From: Vicia villosa
Lineage: Eukaryota; Streptophyta; Magnoliopsida; Fabales; Fabaceae
DNA: 64,000 nt
Direction: 5' to 3'
NCBI RefSeq assembly: GCF_029867415.1
Contig: NC_081183.1
Location: forward strand, 14,876,404-14,940,403
A program made the translations under genes and the position numbers. This document shows, piece after piece, positions 1 to 12,797 of the stretch. Numbering within the stretch: position 1 is the first letter of the stretch; each line of letters begins with the position of its first letter. The notes beneath the pieces were generated by a model. That model was not told the DNA's origin, made no database searches, and saw only the letters and a list, made by a program, of their open reading frames with translations.

Positions 1-1189
1 ATGTAGATTAGTGAAGCTAACAAGTTGCCAAAATTGGTTGGTTGTTCTAAGGCTAAACCTTATATAAAAGGGACAACCTACCATACACTTTACAACCACT
101 CTCTTCTTGTCATTTTTCTTGATCACAACATTCTTATTAGACTCCATTGCATAATCTTTTACGGCATCTTTGATTTGCATCTTATCCTTGAACATCATCC
201 CAATTTCAAACTTCGTAGTTTGTTTAAAAGATGGAAACCTTTCCATGCCATCTTCAACATCACTTCCAAGTGGTGTATGTAGCTCATCTGAATCACAACA
301 TTCATTATCAGAATTAACAACCAATCTTGAGGGTTGCTCAGTTGAAGTGTTAGGGAGAACCGTGGTCCAATTAACACCGACATCATGACCTAAGTTCAAC
401 TCCTCATCCTCACTTTCCTCACTTTCCTCACCATCCTCATCATCCTCACACTCCTCATAATCAGGATCTGTTTCACTGTCCTCCCTATTGACACCTTCAA
501 CATTGACATCCTCGACATTTTCATCTTCACCATTTGCTTCTTCAACATTTTCATCTTCAACAATCGCTTCTTCAACATTTACTTCTTCAAACCTAACATC
601 CTCAATATTAACTTCTTCGACTTTGTGTTCAACATAAACGTCGATCAATTTATATCCTCTAATATCTTCCATGAACTTTAACACATCTTTGTCATCATTC
701 AAAGGCCGAAGTCCACGAGAAAAGGCATACTTAGGATTCCAATACCATAAACACCGAATATTACAATACCCTTCATTTTTAATCATCTTTTCAATCTCCA
801 TATAGGACATTAAGTCCACATCCCAGTCCCAATTCATTTCACTTGCAACCCCTCCAACATACAACTTTACTGGATGTTGCACCAAACGTCCCCTATGATG
901 TATTCTAAGTCTTACAGTTTGTGTTTCACTTGGCCTACACAAAATAAAAACACACCTCTATAAACAACAAGAACTAAATATGCAAACCACAATGTCACCA
1001 AGAACTGAATACGCAAACCACAAAATAAAAGTTGGCATACCTCAAAACCAAAGTTGGATTTGTCATGGCGATGACGATGAACAAAGATTACGATGGAGAC
1101 GGTGATGACGATGATGAACAAAGATTACGATGGAGACGGTGATGACGACGATGAACTTACGGTTCGTATTCCTCAGTTTGCATCTTCAT
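1..1189 (-). CDS. MULE transposase, N-terminal part (PB1-like plus MuDR DNA-binding region), runs off left edge
   Basis: Reading leftward, a proposed exon 1 (1161-1189, starting MKMQTEEYE) ends at a GTAAGT donor. A second exon starts at 934 after a TTTTGTGTAG acceptor, and the phases fit. It stays open to base 1. Exon 2 opens with the PB1-like domain of plant Mutator-like transposases (VKLYVGGVASEMNWDWD, then IEKMIKNEGY, LWYWNPKYAFSRGLRPLN, IDVYVEH). An acidic Glu/Asp repeat linker follows (about 420-640). Then comes the start of the MuDR DNA-binding region (FPSFKQTTKFEIGMMFKDK, KRVVVKCMVGCPFYIRFS). The catalytic DDE domain and zinc knuckle would lie beyond the left edge. No stop breaks exon 2, so this part may be intact. 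The family call rests on remembered motif order; the exon 1 choice is inferred. Confidence 0.8.
1070..1156. repeat. Short tandem duplication in the MULE intron
   Basis: A unit of about 40 bases (GATGACGATGAACAAAGATT and onward) occurs twice in a row, followed by a partial third copy. It lies within the proposed first intron of the transposase gene. Confidence 0.7.
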
Positions 1190-1526
1190 GGGTCTCAATC
1201 AAAAGGGTTAAAGTGTGTCTCTTTAGGTTTTGTTAATTGTTATAAGATTTTGATAATGAAAATGAATTAATAATAGATATAATGAAATAATAATAATAAT
1301 AATTTTAATGACACATCTAAATTTTAATTAATTTAAAAATGAATTTTCTGAGGTGGAAATAAATATTTATGACTTCAAACTGACACGTCATCAAAGGCAG
1401 CGCCACCTCATTAAAAAATTGTTCCAAATTTGATGGAGGACTAAAATTCAAAACAAAACATGAAAAAGGGACCAAAATCCAGATTTTTAAAATGGGAGGA
1501 TCAAAATTCAAAAAAAGGTAAAATAA

Positions 1527-1552
1527 GGGGACCAAAGTTGCTATTAAGCCTA
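1527..1552 (-). repeat. Likely MULE terminal end
   Basis: Read on the minus strand, GGCTTAATAGCAACTTTGG followed by TCCCC has the look of a legume MULE terminal inverted repeat, and lies about 360 bases upstream of the proposed transposase start. The partner end and target duplication are outside the window, so the boundary is approximate. Between this end and exon 1 the DNA is AT-rich leader. Confidence 0.45.
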
Positions 1553-1857
1553 TTATATTAAATAAATCACAAAACACACTATAAATACTTAAATTGTCAC
1601 ATAACATAAACGAATATTATTCCCAATAATATTCCACAACTACAACCGATCCATAACTTAAATAATACCAACTCGCGATTTGTATTTCTCCGACTAATCC
1701 GATTAATAATTCCGACCATAAACTTAACTGCTCAAATCAACATATTAATCCAATTACGCCTTTACAATAATACCGATAAATCCCTACTTCAACTAATTCC
1801 AACGAATAGATCCTTGATTAATTTAATTAAATAATTAATTAAATTCGGGGCGTTACA
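1553..1857 (-). mobile_element. Possible LTR 5' fragment interrupted by the MULE
   Basis: On the minus strand the segment begins TGTAACGCCCCGAATTTAAT, a start typical of Ty3 LTRs of the Tekay/Del kind and similar in style to the LTR start at 39538. No 3' end or target duplication is visible; the MULE end lies at its lower edge. This is a guess from the terminus only. Confidence 0.35.
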
Positions 1858-3457
1858 CTTCTAACTCACATGTGTATCACAACAATCTCTTGTTAAATAT
1901 GAGTCCACATACTCACCCACTTATATGCTCTCATTCAATCATAAACTCTTTTCTACATATACAATTATACCACCTTAGACACTCTTACCATTTCATAGAC
2001 AACTCAATAAGACACGTCGGATGACCACCACATAATTAAGAAAACTTTTGATACATGTACTTGGTTCCTTAATTGAACCTTCAACTATACCATTGATTGG
2101 TCATGCAAGGGCATCCATATTAGGCAAAAAGCAACCATACATATGAGTGAGATGTCACATCTTAACCCAAAACCTTAAGGAATTAGGTATATAGGTCCTC
2201 TCTCATGTAAAGTACCCAATCTCTACTTTTGTCAAGAAATGTGAGACTTCTAACTCACACGTGTATTACAAGAAATCAAACTAAACGATCAACAAATAAA
2301 TATTCAACTAAGAACAAATCTAAAAAATATGCACTATCGAAATTTCAACCAATCAAACCAAAGACAATGATAAAGAGAATAGAGGAATAAAATCATTAAT
2401 CGGGGACACAAAACGATCCATAGAAATACGATGGTTACAAAATAAAATGGTTCTTGACCCACTATCAATAAATCTTTGCATGATGGTAAAAATCACAAAA
2501 AATTAATCTCAATTGTTCAACATGAACAATTTCTATTTATTTTTTTTCAAATCTCAACCATCGATAATTTTCACTCTAGAATTCAATAAAAATGATTGAA
2601 TCTTCTCCCTAATGATTCATAATTACCTAAAGTGTTCACAACGTGTTTCTGAAATCTAGAACTGGTCTTAAACTCAATAACCCTTTGTTCACTTGTTTTA
2701 ACATTGTAACCCTTCGATCTTACAAAAATACACTTTTATATAAACTAAATTACTTAGCATGAATTGAATTAACCAACTTAGATACACATAATTTGAATCC
2801 TTCATAAAAAGGTTAATTCAAATTGATAGTTAACATAGAACTTTGAAAACATGATTTGAGTCACCCTTAAGACTAATTCGAATCATCACCTGTAAAAAGC
2901 TCAAATAAAACATATTTTAACAACATATTCACCACAAAATCAATTATCATAATGAAACAACTAGAACACCAAAAGTGATCAAATAAAGGGTGATGTCCAC
3001 TACACCACATATAGTGTTCACACACCCTATTGAAATCCAAAATTATCCTTATACAGAGTCTGAAGATTGAAGTTCAGGCGCACATGTTATACAACAAAAT
3101 CATTTCATCAGAGAGGCGTTCTATTTTTGCCAAAAATATGTGTGGATTTCAATATCTATATATATTATATTGGAATCTGGATTTTAATCTCTGGACAAAC
3201 CTAATGATACTATTTACACCCTTTAACAGTAACTTAGAAAAATATTTCATAACATTAAACCATACATCATAAGTCATTTATTAATAAGTTAAACAAAATG
3301 TCATTTATAAATCATTCCCCTAATAAACCATACACATCAGTCATAACACTAAACTATACATTATAAGTCAAACAAAATGTTAGAAAATCATACATTGGTC
3401 GTTCATAAAATACAGCAAACCATTTTTTTCTTTCAAAATGTTATACAAATTAAAATA
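1858..3457. other. Intergenic, no gene seen
   Basis: AT-rich DNA with frequent stops in all frames. A phrase of the type CTTCTAACTCACAYGTGTAT occurs near 1858 and again near 2248, so part of it is a repeat, but no element ends could be set. No coding or RNA gene was recognised. Confidence 0.5.
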
Positions 3458-4531
3458 TCACAAACGAGTATATTTAATGTTAATGTTCCTCCTATGGCTC
3501 TTATACTGCAATGCATGTAGTGTCTCTACTAAGATTGTTTGTAGAGTAACCATATGATAAGTGCATTCCTTAAACTCTCCTTTAGTTATAATCTTTCTCC
3601 CAATAGCCATAATACATTGACATATAGGTAATACATCCACTGCGTGGTTCGTCCTTGCATGTTCCTTTTCTAGTATCTCTTGATGAACTGACTTAGGAGG
3701 ATCTTCTTTTGTATCTGGTGTCATGTAAGGATGGAATACTTTATAAAACTATTATATGTAAGTGTATACCACACTTCATGGACAAAAAGTTGGCACATGC
3801 GTATATCTTCTTTTGTGGAATCCCTGAGAATACCTTGCAAGTTCCTGAATTGTTGCAATACTCGTTTAGGTAAACGTGGATACATAAGTCGAGACCCACA
3901 AGTCAACCATCCAAAATACCAAGATATCACCTCCAAGGGTCGGTCGTGTTTGACGGTGTTCGCCGTAAGGCATGTAACATATATCATCCAGCAAGATGCA
4001 GTCAAGTGCACTTCGAAACGGGTTGGTCGCCCAATTACCCTCGACTACGATGATAAAGCAAGCAAGTGAAAAAAAGTCTTCACCATATTCTCGAATTGAG
4101 AGACGTGAAAAATGCTAGTGGATCCATGCCTACAAATGGTTTAGATGAAATATTTGTAAGGGCGTAACACAATTTTTTTATTGTAAATAAATAATTGTCT
4201 GTTGTAAGTAAGTATGACCTGAAAGCACATACTCTATGATATGCAACCCATGCATTATCACTCGCAATATCCACAACTACATTCAGGCGGTCAACATAAT
4301 TTATCATGAGAAAAGAAAATTTGGTGTAACATCTTCTAATGTCATCTATCTCCTTAGGATTTTATCCAAATCAACTCCTAAATATGTCACAACCCAGTCA
4401 ATTGTCTCAAGTCTATTGATTCTAAAATGATATAATAATCTTCCTGTGATCAAAAGGAAGCATGATACATTATCAAGTGTGATGACCTTCTCACCGATTG
4501 GAAGATGAAAAATGACGTTTATGTGTGTCAT
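3458..4531 (-). pseudogene. MAIN-like / plant mobile domain (PMD) pseudogene
   Basis: Minus-strand pieces match the plant mobile domain seen in MAIN, MAIN-LIKE and long PP7-type proteins. The first piece (about 4346-4531) carries FHLPIGEKVITLDNVSCFLL, the usual FHLP-x-GEM-T-TLDDV-CLL block. A later piece (about 3721-4011) has HDRPLEVISWYFGWLTCGSR and YPRLPKRVLQQF, the C-terminal PMD block. The last (3458-3724) has DPPKSVHQEILEKEHAR. The middle is frame-broken and contains intron-like DNA, and no single reading frame joins the blocks, so the gene is dead. The region upstream is interrupted by the GC-rich element at 4555. PMD genes are often carried by transposons. MAIN-type proteins act in the nucleus on silencing and genome stability; no function is claimed for this copy. 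Confidence 0.72.
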
Positions 4532-4554
4532 CTCTTAACAAACGAGACGTCTAT

Positions 4555-4683
4555 GCTATGTTGTTAATCTTAGAAAGCGGCGCGGCGCGGTCAACCCCAA
4601 AATGGGAGCGGCGCGGAAGCAGGGAGCGATGCGGCCGCTATTTTAACAGCGCGGGCACTAAGAAAATATATATTTTAATAGCA

Positions 4684-4738
<55 letters not shown>

Positions 4739-5398
4739 TTTAATAGCACTTATATATTATTTTTTATTTATTTAAGAGGATTAACTATGTATATCTAAAA
4801 AACTATTAAGTGGATTGATTAACTATTTAAAAAATTATTATTTTTTAACACATATTGTTATATTTTTTTATAATCATAGTGAAGTATAGTGGTATATAGT
4901 TGTCCTAACAAATAGCTTTCTTGACTTTTCAACTCCCTTAGGGCTTAGTGGTCCCTTAATGGTAAATATTGCCCCACGTCATCCCTTCTTCTTCTCCCCC
5001 ACTTCATCTTTTTTTCTTCTCTCTCCCCACCGACTGATACGTCTTCTCTTCTTCTTCCCATACCCACTTCATCTCTTCTTCTTCTCTTTCTCCACCGACT
5101 CTCTACGTCATCTCTTCTTCTTCCTCTTCCCATTTCAACTCGTCTTTTTCTCTCTCTCCACTTCGAGCTACGAGCCGCTAAAAAAATGATGGATCTCTTA
5201 CTTTTAGAAGTACAACCAGCAAAAGCAGCGCTTTGGGCCGCATCCGACCCGCTCCGCAACCCGCGATCGCGGCCGCGTTGGACCGCTTTGTGCCGCTTCA
5301 CCCTAACGCGCTAAACCGGTAAGACCGAAAGCGGCCGTCTCGTTTTTTCCGCTTCACGCCGCAATAGCGGCTGGTGCGGCCGCAATTCACAACATAGC
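4555..5398. mobile_element. GC-rich non-autonomous TIR element
   Basis: The ends GCTATGTTGTTAATC (left) and the complement of the right end, GCTATGTTGTGAATTGCGG, form terminal inverted repeats. Next to both ends lie CG-rich runs of GCGGCCGC and GCGGCGCGG type, unlike the AT-rich surroundings. Inside are a TA microsatellite (about 4690-4732) and a pyrimidine-rich degenerate tandem repeat (about 4975-5165). It has no transposase. The superfamily is uncertain because a clean target duplication is not visible. Confidence 0.6.
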
Positions 5399-6115
5399 GC
5401 CTATGTGTGTCATGTCTTAACAAATGAATACAATAAATCCTAGTTAATATCTAAGAAATGCATGCATCATAAATTAAAAAAAATAAGAAAATGAAAAACT
5501 TATTAAATGTGAGAGATTGATGATCTTGACTTAAATGCAAAAAGATTAAAAAAATATTGGAACAAGATTAGACCCTCGTGAACTCTTCCTCTATTTTTAC
5601 TAGTGTGCAACTTTAAAGAACAATTCCCTCGAACAAAACACCTTGGTCCATTTATATTGGATAATGGGTTCGATGATGTTCTGAACCACTTCCCTCAACA
5701 CTTTTTTAGCCCAAGCAAGAATTAAATAGATTAGCATATTATGACAAACATTATTTTAGTCTTGTTTTTACATTTAGGTACCCCATAGGTGCAACATCTC
5801 CTAACATATATTTTTCTATACACATTATTTCAAGGACCTACAAGTCCAAAAAGCATACAACAAAATTTCCACAATTTCCGCATTTGATTTCTCCAATAAA
5901 TTAAATCAAACAAGTTTGTCACATATTTCTCCTCATAACACAACAACCACAAACACACTAACTACATTCACACCAAACACTTCAACCTCATTTGAGGTCA
6001 ACAACAACTAATCCAACCAACAATGACCCTTTTAAAACCTTAAAAAAAAGTTCAACACAACATAATCATCAACAAGTAACACCCTTTGGTATTTGTCCAA
6101 GGAATCATCTAAAAG
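5399..6115. other. Intergenic between PMD pseudogene and phytocyanin gene
   Basis: No gene recognised. The first bases repeat the phrase TATGTGTGTCAT that also lies left of the GC-rich element. The last part, up to 6115, is downstream of the phytocyanin stop codon and probably includes its 3' untranslated region. Confidence 0.45.
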
Positions 6116-7613
6116 TTACCATAAATAAATGAATGAATCCCAAGCTGCTCCAATGGCAAAAACAATAGGCATGAGAAGGATACTATGGCCTTTAAGAGTT
6201 GGTGCAAAAGATTTTATAGGTGAAGCCTTTGGTGGTGGAGGTAGTTTTTCAACATGAACAGCTATCTTCATTCCACCAAAACAAAAACCTTTGCCACTTA
6301 TGAAATAGTAATGTCTTGTCACATTCAATGGAACAACATCTCTTCCAGCTCCAGTTGTCCAGTTGTGAAGTGGATGATCTGAGTTGCATGTTTCATAGTC
6401 TGTTTTGTTTACTTCTAGTACATTCATTTGGTTCCTATCATACACAAAAACTAGAAAGAAAAAAAGAAAAAAAAAACACAAATCCATGTTAGTTGGTAAT
6501 GTCCAAACTCCAAATTAGAAAACACAATCACAACAGACATTTCAGATTCAAGACGTGTTCGATTTTTGACATGCGTCAGTGTTAGTCAAAGACGACATCG
6601 ACACATGTAACCCTATTTGATCACATGTTAATTGCGTGTCAGTATCAATGACGTGTCTGATGTATGTGTCGGTCCTATTAATACTCTAACAAACACTAAT
6701 TAAGTAATTAAAAAAAAATACAAAGAAAATCTCAACAGCTAAGCAATAAACTATACAGATCATTAGTCAAAAGAAGCCAAAATTTATGGATCTGAGAGTG
6801 TATAACAAGATAACATTATTTTAAAAAATCCAAAATTTCTTTTTTATTTTAATTTTTTTTCTTATGTAAATCTTTACTTTTGAACAAAAACTACCCCAAA
6901 ATTCTTCAATTCAAGCACAATTAACCACCATGGATTTGACACAAAGCTCAAAGATTAATCAAATAAACCCAAAAGATCTAAGATTAACCAATTCAATTTA
7001 TTCAAACCCTTTTTCCTTTTAGTCCATAAAATAGCAAATTAAGTATAAATAACATGAAAAAGCTATAAACTTTAAAGACTAATTAAAAAAAAAAACACAA
7101 AAGATCTAAAATTAACCAATTCAATTTATTCAAACCCTTTTTCTTATTAATCTTAAAAATAGCAAATTAGGTATCAAAAAGCTAAAAACTTCAAAGATTA
7201 ATCAAATAAGCCCAAAAGATCTAAGATTAACCAATTCAATTTACTCAAACCCCTTAACCTAATTGTCCATAAAATAGTAAATTAAGTATCAAAAACACAA
7301 AAAAGTTACCAACTTTAACTTACCCTAAGCTTCAAAAATTTCAGATCCAATCTAAATAAACTATACAAATTCATCCCAAAGATTCAAACTTTAGAGAGAG
7401 AAAGAACTTACAAAGCCAATCACCATTGTAGAAATGCTTGTCCTTAGCCCAAGTAGTGTAGTTGAAATTTGTGTTCCAACCCTTGCTTCCACCGACCAAA
7501 ATCCTTGAAGCTGATGCCATTGGTAGCATGAGAAGAATAGCAAAAGCTAGAGAGAGAAACACCATTGTTGGTGAAATTGATGAAGTAAAGAGTCTTCTTT
7601 TGATGCCCTCCAT
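6116..7613 (-). CDS. Early-nodulin-like / lamin-like phytocyanin, GPI-anchored
   Basis: Two exons, 7412-7613 and 6116-6450, with a GTAAGT donor and a TTTCTTTCTAG acceptor, give 178 residues. A signal peptide ends near MASAS, followed by the mature start RILVGGSKGWNTNFNYTTWA. The plastocyanin-like domain continues HFYNGDWLFFVYDRNQMNVL, has one disulphide Cys in DYETCNSDH and another in GKGFCFGGMKIAV, and ends with a Pro-rich stretch (LPPPPKASP) and a hydrophobic tail that looks like a GPI-attachment signal. The His and Cys ligands that hold copper in true phytocyanins are replaced (MNV, ISG, GFC), so it should not bind type-1 copper. This is the ENODL pattern; the nearest relative I recall is Arabidopsis ENODL17. 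Expected place: outer face of the plasma membrane. An alternative start is Met17 (MVFLSLAFA), which also gives a signal peptide. Confidence 0.9.
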
Positions 7614-8379
7614 TGATGTTTCTGAAGATTGTTCAAACTCTGGAACACTTTGTTCTGTTTTGTTCTGTCTATGATGTTCTGTTCTTTTGGCCTTTTAAGG
7701 AACCTTTTGTTTTTTTTTTCTTTCTTTTTAAATAAAAAATATTATTTTGTTATTTTATTTTATTTATTTGAATGTGGTTGTTTGTTTGTTGCTTAGTAAA
7801 TCGACCATTGATTGTTTATCTCTGGTCCCAAGATATGCTATTTTAGAATATAAAAATGGACTCAAGATGGGTAATGTAATAGCCAATTGTGGAAAAACAT
7901 TAAATCAAAAAAATATATAAACTTCTTTTATATGGAAATTTTATTTTTTTTAGATTTATTGAAAAACTTTTTCCTTTTAATTTTTTTTATTTATTGAAAT
8001 ACTTTTTCCTTTTTATAGATTTATTGAAAAACTTTAATATGTTTTATATTTAATAGTTAATAGTTAATTTTTTTTATAATAAATATTCAAAGATAGAAGT
8101 CTAGACAGATTAACAAATAAGTGTAATTTGTTCGGTCGATTTTTTTACTTTCATATGTTGCATATGTTAAAATTCATACCATTTTTTTGTCATGAGTTGG
8201 AAAAGTTATCATGAGGATTTATTTGAAATAACAAGGAGATGATCACACGACCTATTTAATCAATTACGACCTATTTAATCAATTATGAGGTTTCTTGCAT
8301 GTCTAAGGATCATGGTGATTTTGACATCAAACAAATTCAATTGATGTTTTCTAATTTAAAATTCTTTGGACTTATTGAA
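7614..8379. promoter_or_regulatory. Upstream region of the phytocyanin gene
   Basis: AT-rich DNA upstream of the start at 7613. No TATA box can be named with confidence; the poly-pyrimidine and A/T runs around 7690-7760 are the likely core-promoter zone. Nothing else recognised up to the LINE remnant. Confidence 0.35.
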
Positions 8380-9900
8380 TAATCCTAATGATTTATGGTG
8401 TCTGGTTCTCATTAATAAATATGGCAGGAAGCAGAACCTAGTGAAAAATATGATTAACAAGGCAAATGATTTCCCGTTACAAAAAGCGTTGGCAAAGGTG
8501 GGGAAAATTTTATAAAAATATAATGAAAATTTAGGGATGCCAAATGGGGTTAATTTTTGGCTAGATCATTGGACTCCGATAATGCGACCTCTATTCAAAA
8601 AAGTTGGCACAATCCTGACACAATTATTGATACCACCCTCAAGGTAAAAAAAACATGGTTAATGTTGTAGGAAAGTGTACTTTATAGTTACTTCAGAATT
8701 GGTTCAACGTCGAGTTGGTCAATTGTATTAAGGTTACCCCTCCCACTCTCTCTGAGTATGGTGTAGATATGATAAGATTGGGGGATTATAAAGACAACGA
8801 ATTTTTTGTGGGTAATGCATTTAAATATCTTTCTTCTTCTCTAGATGTCATGGAAACACATATAGATTGGAATATCATTTAAAAACGTAAAAGTCCACAT
8901 CGATCGAAACTGTCACTTGGCTCATGATTCATGAAAGACTCTTGACAAACTCTCCATGCCATAAGTGGAACCCAGCTATATCAAGGGATTGCAACTGATG
9001 TATGTGTAAAAAAGAGAACTTAATTCATGTGTTTCGATATTGCTGCTATGCAATACAAATATGGATTAGAATTGTCCCTTATAATAAAATGACTCAATTT
9101 TACTCTTTGTCTTGCAGGGATTGGATGGATCACAGTCTCAAAGGAAATATTACATATTAAATCAAAGACCATTGAAAGTCAATATTTATGATTTCTTGTT
9201 GTTATTTATGAAAATGGATAAACAAAACTCTCTTTGAAGAATTCCTTAAACAACCTGATAACCCGATTGGACCAGTCATGCATCTTGTAAAGAAAATCGA
9301 GACAAGTGGCCATGTGAAGGGAATTGTTATGTTATTAGAGCCAGAGATTAAGCATATCAAATGGACTTGACCAAATGATAATTGGACCAAACTCAATTTT
9401 GACGGGGCATGCAAGAAGTTTACTTCCACGACTGGATACATAGGTTTGTTCAAGGACTCATTCCGAAATTAGGTAAGAGGATATGAGAAAAAAATTAGTT
9501 AGTGTGGTGCTCTTACTGCAGATATGTGGGTGATGTTACATGGGATTGATATAGCTTGGCATGAGAGAATTAAAAATCTGGTGGTTGATAGTGACTCTAA
9601 AATTATGGTTAACCATGAGACTGAGGATGAGAAAAACTTTCCGGATTTAGTTCGTAGAATTAGAAGGATGACTCAAAGAAATTGACACATCGAGTTCAAC
9701 CATATTTGACTGGAGGAAAATCGTGGTGTAGATTGAATATCAAGTTATAGTCTTACTTTGAACAATAATGATCTTCTTATTCTTCTAAATCTTGTGTTAA
9801 ATGAGTTAGATGTCATTTTAAGTGATTATAAAAATGATGTCTCGATCCTTATATGTATTGGAGTAGCTCATTAGTTTTTGTTTTTCTTCTTTGGACCGTT
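8380..9900 (+). pseudogene. Decayed LINE: RT linker, zf-RVT and RNase H remnants
   Basis: Plus-strand frames, broken by many stops and shifts, spell in order a linker piece (VNFWLDHWTPIMRPLF near 8545), a zf-RVT-like block (WLIHERLLTNSPCHKWNP, with paired Cys and HVFRYC, about 8915-9060), and an RNase H block (KLNFDGACKKF at about 9390; LVVDSDSKIMVN near 9580). This is the 3' half of a plant L1-type LINE. It ends in an A-rich run after GGACCGTTAGGTCC near 9895. Reverse transcriptase itself is missing, so it is 5'-truncated or eroded. Confidence 0.7.
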
Positions 9901-10096
9901 AGGTCCTATTTTATACGGAAAAAAATCCAAGGGAGTATTAAAGTGTAACAAATTAATGTTGATTAAAATTATGCAATACTTTTTTTAAAGAAGTTGTTGA
10001 TTTATAAGTATTAATCATTTGGTTATATTGGTATAATTGTGAGAAAATACAAAAATATTATTGTCAAGAATTAAAGTTTGAACTAACCGTTTGCAT

Positions 10097-10838
10097 TAGG
10101 GGTGAACACATGTTGGGTATAGAGTCTGACCTAACCCGTTACCCAACCTGTTCAAATTTTAATGGGTTAGGTTTATCCTTCAACCCACAATTTTATAATC
10201 AAAATCGACCCATACCAACCCGATCATTTATTAGTTAAGGTTGATAGGTTGTATATAAAATAAGAAAAATAAAATTTTTAATGATTTTTTTCTAATTCTT
10301 AAAATATTATGACACAATTCAATACCATTGCACAATTTTTCAAAATATAATTCGATAAAATGCGTCATATAAAATAAAATTCTTCCATATGTCATAACAC
10401 TTAATAATAGTATCTAATTCAACAAAAACAAATCATTTCTATAAAATTCATAATTTGGAAATGATACAAAACCAAATAGTTAACCACACTAGTATTAAAA
10501 TTACATAAATTTATTGGTTGAGTATTAGTCTATTAGAAATATTGGCGGTGAGTGAAAAATTAGGTAAAAAACTAATTTGTAGTCATATATTTATTTTATT
10601 TTATTTAAAATAATAATAATAAATTATAAATCACTAATTTCACATTAACGAATTGGGTCAACGGGTTCATGGGTTGAGAAACTCAAACACAATACCAAAA
10701 TCAAAGCTATACGGGTTGTCACAACTGATTGGATAGAGTATACTCGTATATGAAGTGATTCAAATAATTAGTGGATTAGTTCGATTTGGATAGATAAATT
10801 CACAGATGGACCCACACCCATACCCACAAACACTCCTA
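10097..10838. mobile_element. Non-autonomous hAT-type element
   Basis: Starts TAGGGGTGAACAC and ends CACTCCTA, short terminal inverted repeats of the hAT kind. It is flanked by a perfect 8-bp direct repeat, GTTTGCAT (10089-10096 and 10839-10846), as expected of hAT insertion. The interior has subterminal ACCCG/GGGTT-rich motifs and no coding frame. Confidence 0.85.
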
Positions 10839-11079
10839 GTTTGCATCCATCTCACCCAATTAACAAATATTATTTGAATTACCTCTTCAACTTTTCCATA
10901 TTCATTATGTAATATTGATTAAATAGAAAATAAAGAAAGATATAATTGTTTAGGAGTGATAGGGCCACTTAAAAAGGATCATTTTAAAGAATTAGGTACA
11001 AGAACAACAATAATCAAGTTTTATGTCATTAATTGAGATGAGCTACATTGATCAAATTCCACTATAATGTTATAGTATA

Positions 11080-11281
11080 CTTCTTTCATTTTATAATAGG
11101 TGTCCTCTTTCTTATTTTATTTGTCTCAAATTATTTATCCTTTTAAAATACTAATGTGTTATTTATTATTTATTGTATTAAATAAATAATGCTATTTTTA
11201 TAATTAATACCAACATAAATAATCACTATTGTAAAAAGTGTAAAAATCTAGAAGAAGAAACCTAATATGATAATGAGGGAA
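11080..11281. mobile_element. Stowaway-like MITE, degenerate
   Basis: The left end CTTCTTTCATTTTATAATAG and the complement of the right end, TTCCCTCATTATCATATTAG, form imperfect inverted repeats resembling Stowaway (Tc1/mariner) ends, with TA on each side. It is AT-rich with no coding frame. Confidence 0.5.
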
Positions 11282-11358
11282 TATCATGTTTCTATGCAAT
11301 TCGTTTATCATGAGGTATTTCTTAATAATTTATCTTTTAGTTTTTTTAGGCATGTCTC

Positions 11359-12797
11359 TGATCGGAAAAATAGCAAGTGTACTATTTTTACGAAGTAGTA
11401 ATAAAAGGTTGAAAACCAAGTATCGATCACGAGGACTGCGTTGGAATATAAGTTTTATAATTATTCAATTAAACAAAAAGGCAACTGGTGTTTTTGATTG
11501 ATTTATAAGTTCTAAATTTAAAATAAAAATAGCGGAAAGTAAATTTAAGCTTTTTCACTAATATGAGTGAATGCCAAGGCAAGGTGTGTAATTTGCTCTG
11601 TAATAACTCTGAATCCTTATTTGAGATCTTTTCAACAAGTTCATGGTATTCAATTACTACATCTTTAGAGTGTTTGCCCCTAAATCCTTATTGGGCAAAC
11701 CTTTGGTTTTTCATCTACAAACCTAAGTCCTTAGAGAGAACAGATAAAACCAAGCTTGTTTTCCATCAAGAATTCATAGTGACCATAGGGTATCCCTAGT
11801 CCTAGGTGATATCTACTATGGTTCAATTTAATACAAACCTTAACAATTGCGAGCCAGCAACTTGTTAATCACAGAACAATCTTTATGGGTCCGATAAAGA
11901 AGGCATTAAGAACAGTATAAAATTGAATTGAATAACATAAACATGAAGTTGATCAAATCAGAATATCAAAAGTCATTACAAACCAAATCAGGGACACCCC
12001 CTAGCATTGGGGGGTTTAGCTACTCATATTGTTCAAAAGAAATTCAAAAATATCAAAGATAAACATTACAGATAATCGGGGAATTTGTGATCTTCAATTG
12101 CTCTTGCTCATGAATGATCTCTCTTCTCCAATAATCTCATACGTTGCTCTGCTTCAGATTCAATTCCTTTGGTTGTGTAAAAGATACCTCTTCTCTTCTC
12201 AATTCCTCACTATATATTGCAAACCCTTCTTTTTAAGTCGTAAAGTCCAAAACGCCCTTCTGGATCACTTTTTGAGTGAAAATCATAAAAACATGAAAAT
12301 CTGCGTAACCAGCCAACACGGGTCGTGTTGGGCAACACGGGTGCCCGTGTTGGTCCTCTGGATCCATCAAAGAAACAACTTGCGCTCAGTAACAGCAACA
12401 CGGGTCGTGTTAAGCAACACGGGTGCCCGTGTTGCACCACTGCTTTCTCCACTTCTTCTTTCTTGACTGCCCAGCAACACGGGTCGTGTTCCTCAACACG
12501 GGCGCCCGTGTTGCACTGCTGATCTTCTCTTTTCTTCTTTCTTTTGCTCTTTACGTCCGACACTTCTTGCACAGGTTCGCGTAACGAATTTCCTAGATCT
12601 GAAGTACCATTGAACAACCAAACCAACGCATAAAATGGGAAAATAAACTCGAAAACTAACAAACGGATAAAACTTGCAAAAACAAACAAACTTGCTTAAA
12701 CAGATTAAAAAGACTATACTATGACATTAAACAGTGCAGAATACCTGGATTATCATCAGGAAAGTGACAAAGACATAGTGAGAATCGTGACCGATCA
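11359..12797 (-). repeat. 3' LTR of Athila-type element 1
   Basis: 1439 bp, at a constant offset of 5616 from the 5' LTR with no difference noticed. It contains the same palindromes at about 12312-12513 and the hairpin at 11987-12029. Confidence 0.92.

Noticed and set aside
396..578. Met/Lys-rich 60-residue frame on the minus strand
   Set aside because: Out-of-frame reading of the acidic linker of the MULE transposase.
4945..5301. 118-residue Arg/Lys-rich frame
   Set aside because: Comes from the pyrimidine-rich tandem repeat inside the GC-rich element; low complexity.
12029..12689. 145- and 159-residue frames in the LTRs, present twice (also 17645-18305) with NTGARV-like repeats
   Set aside because: They run through the ACACGGG palindromes on both strands and exist only because of LTR duplication; no known domain.
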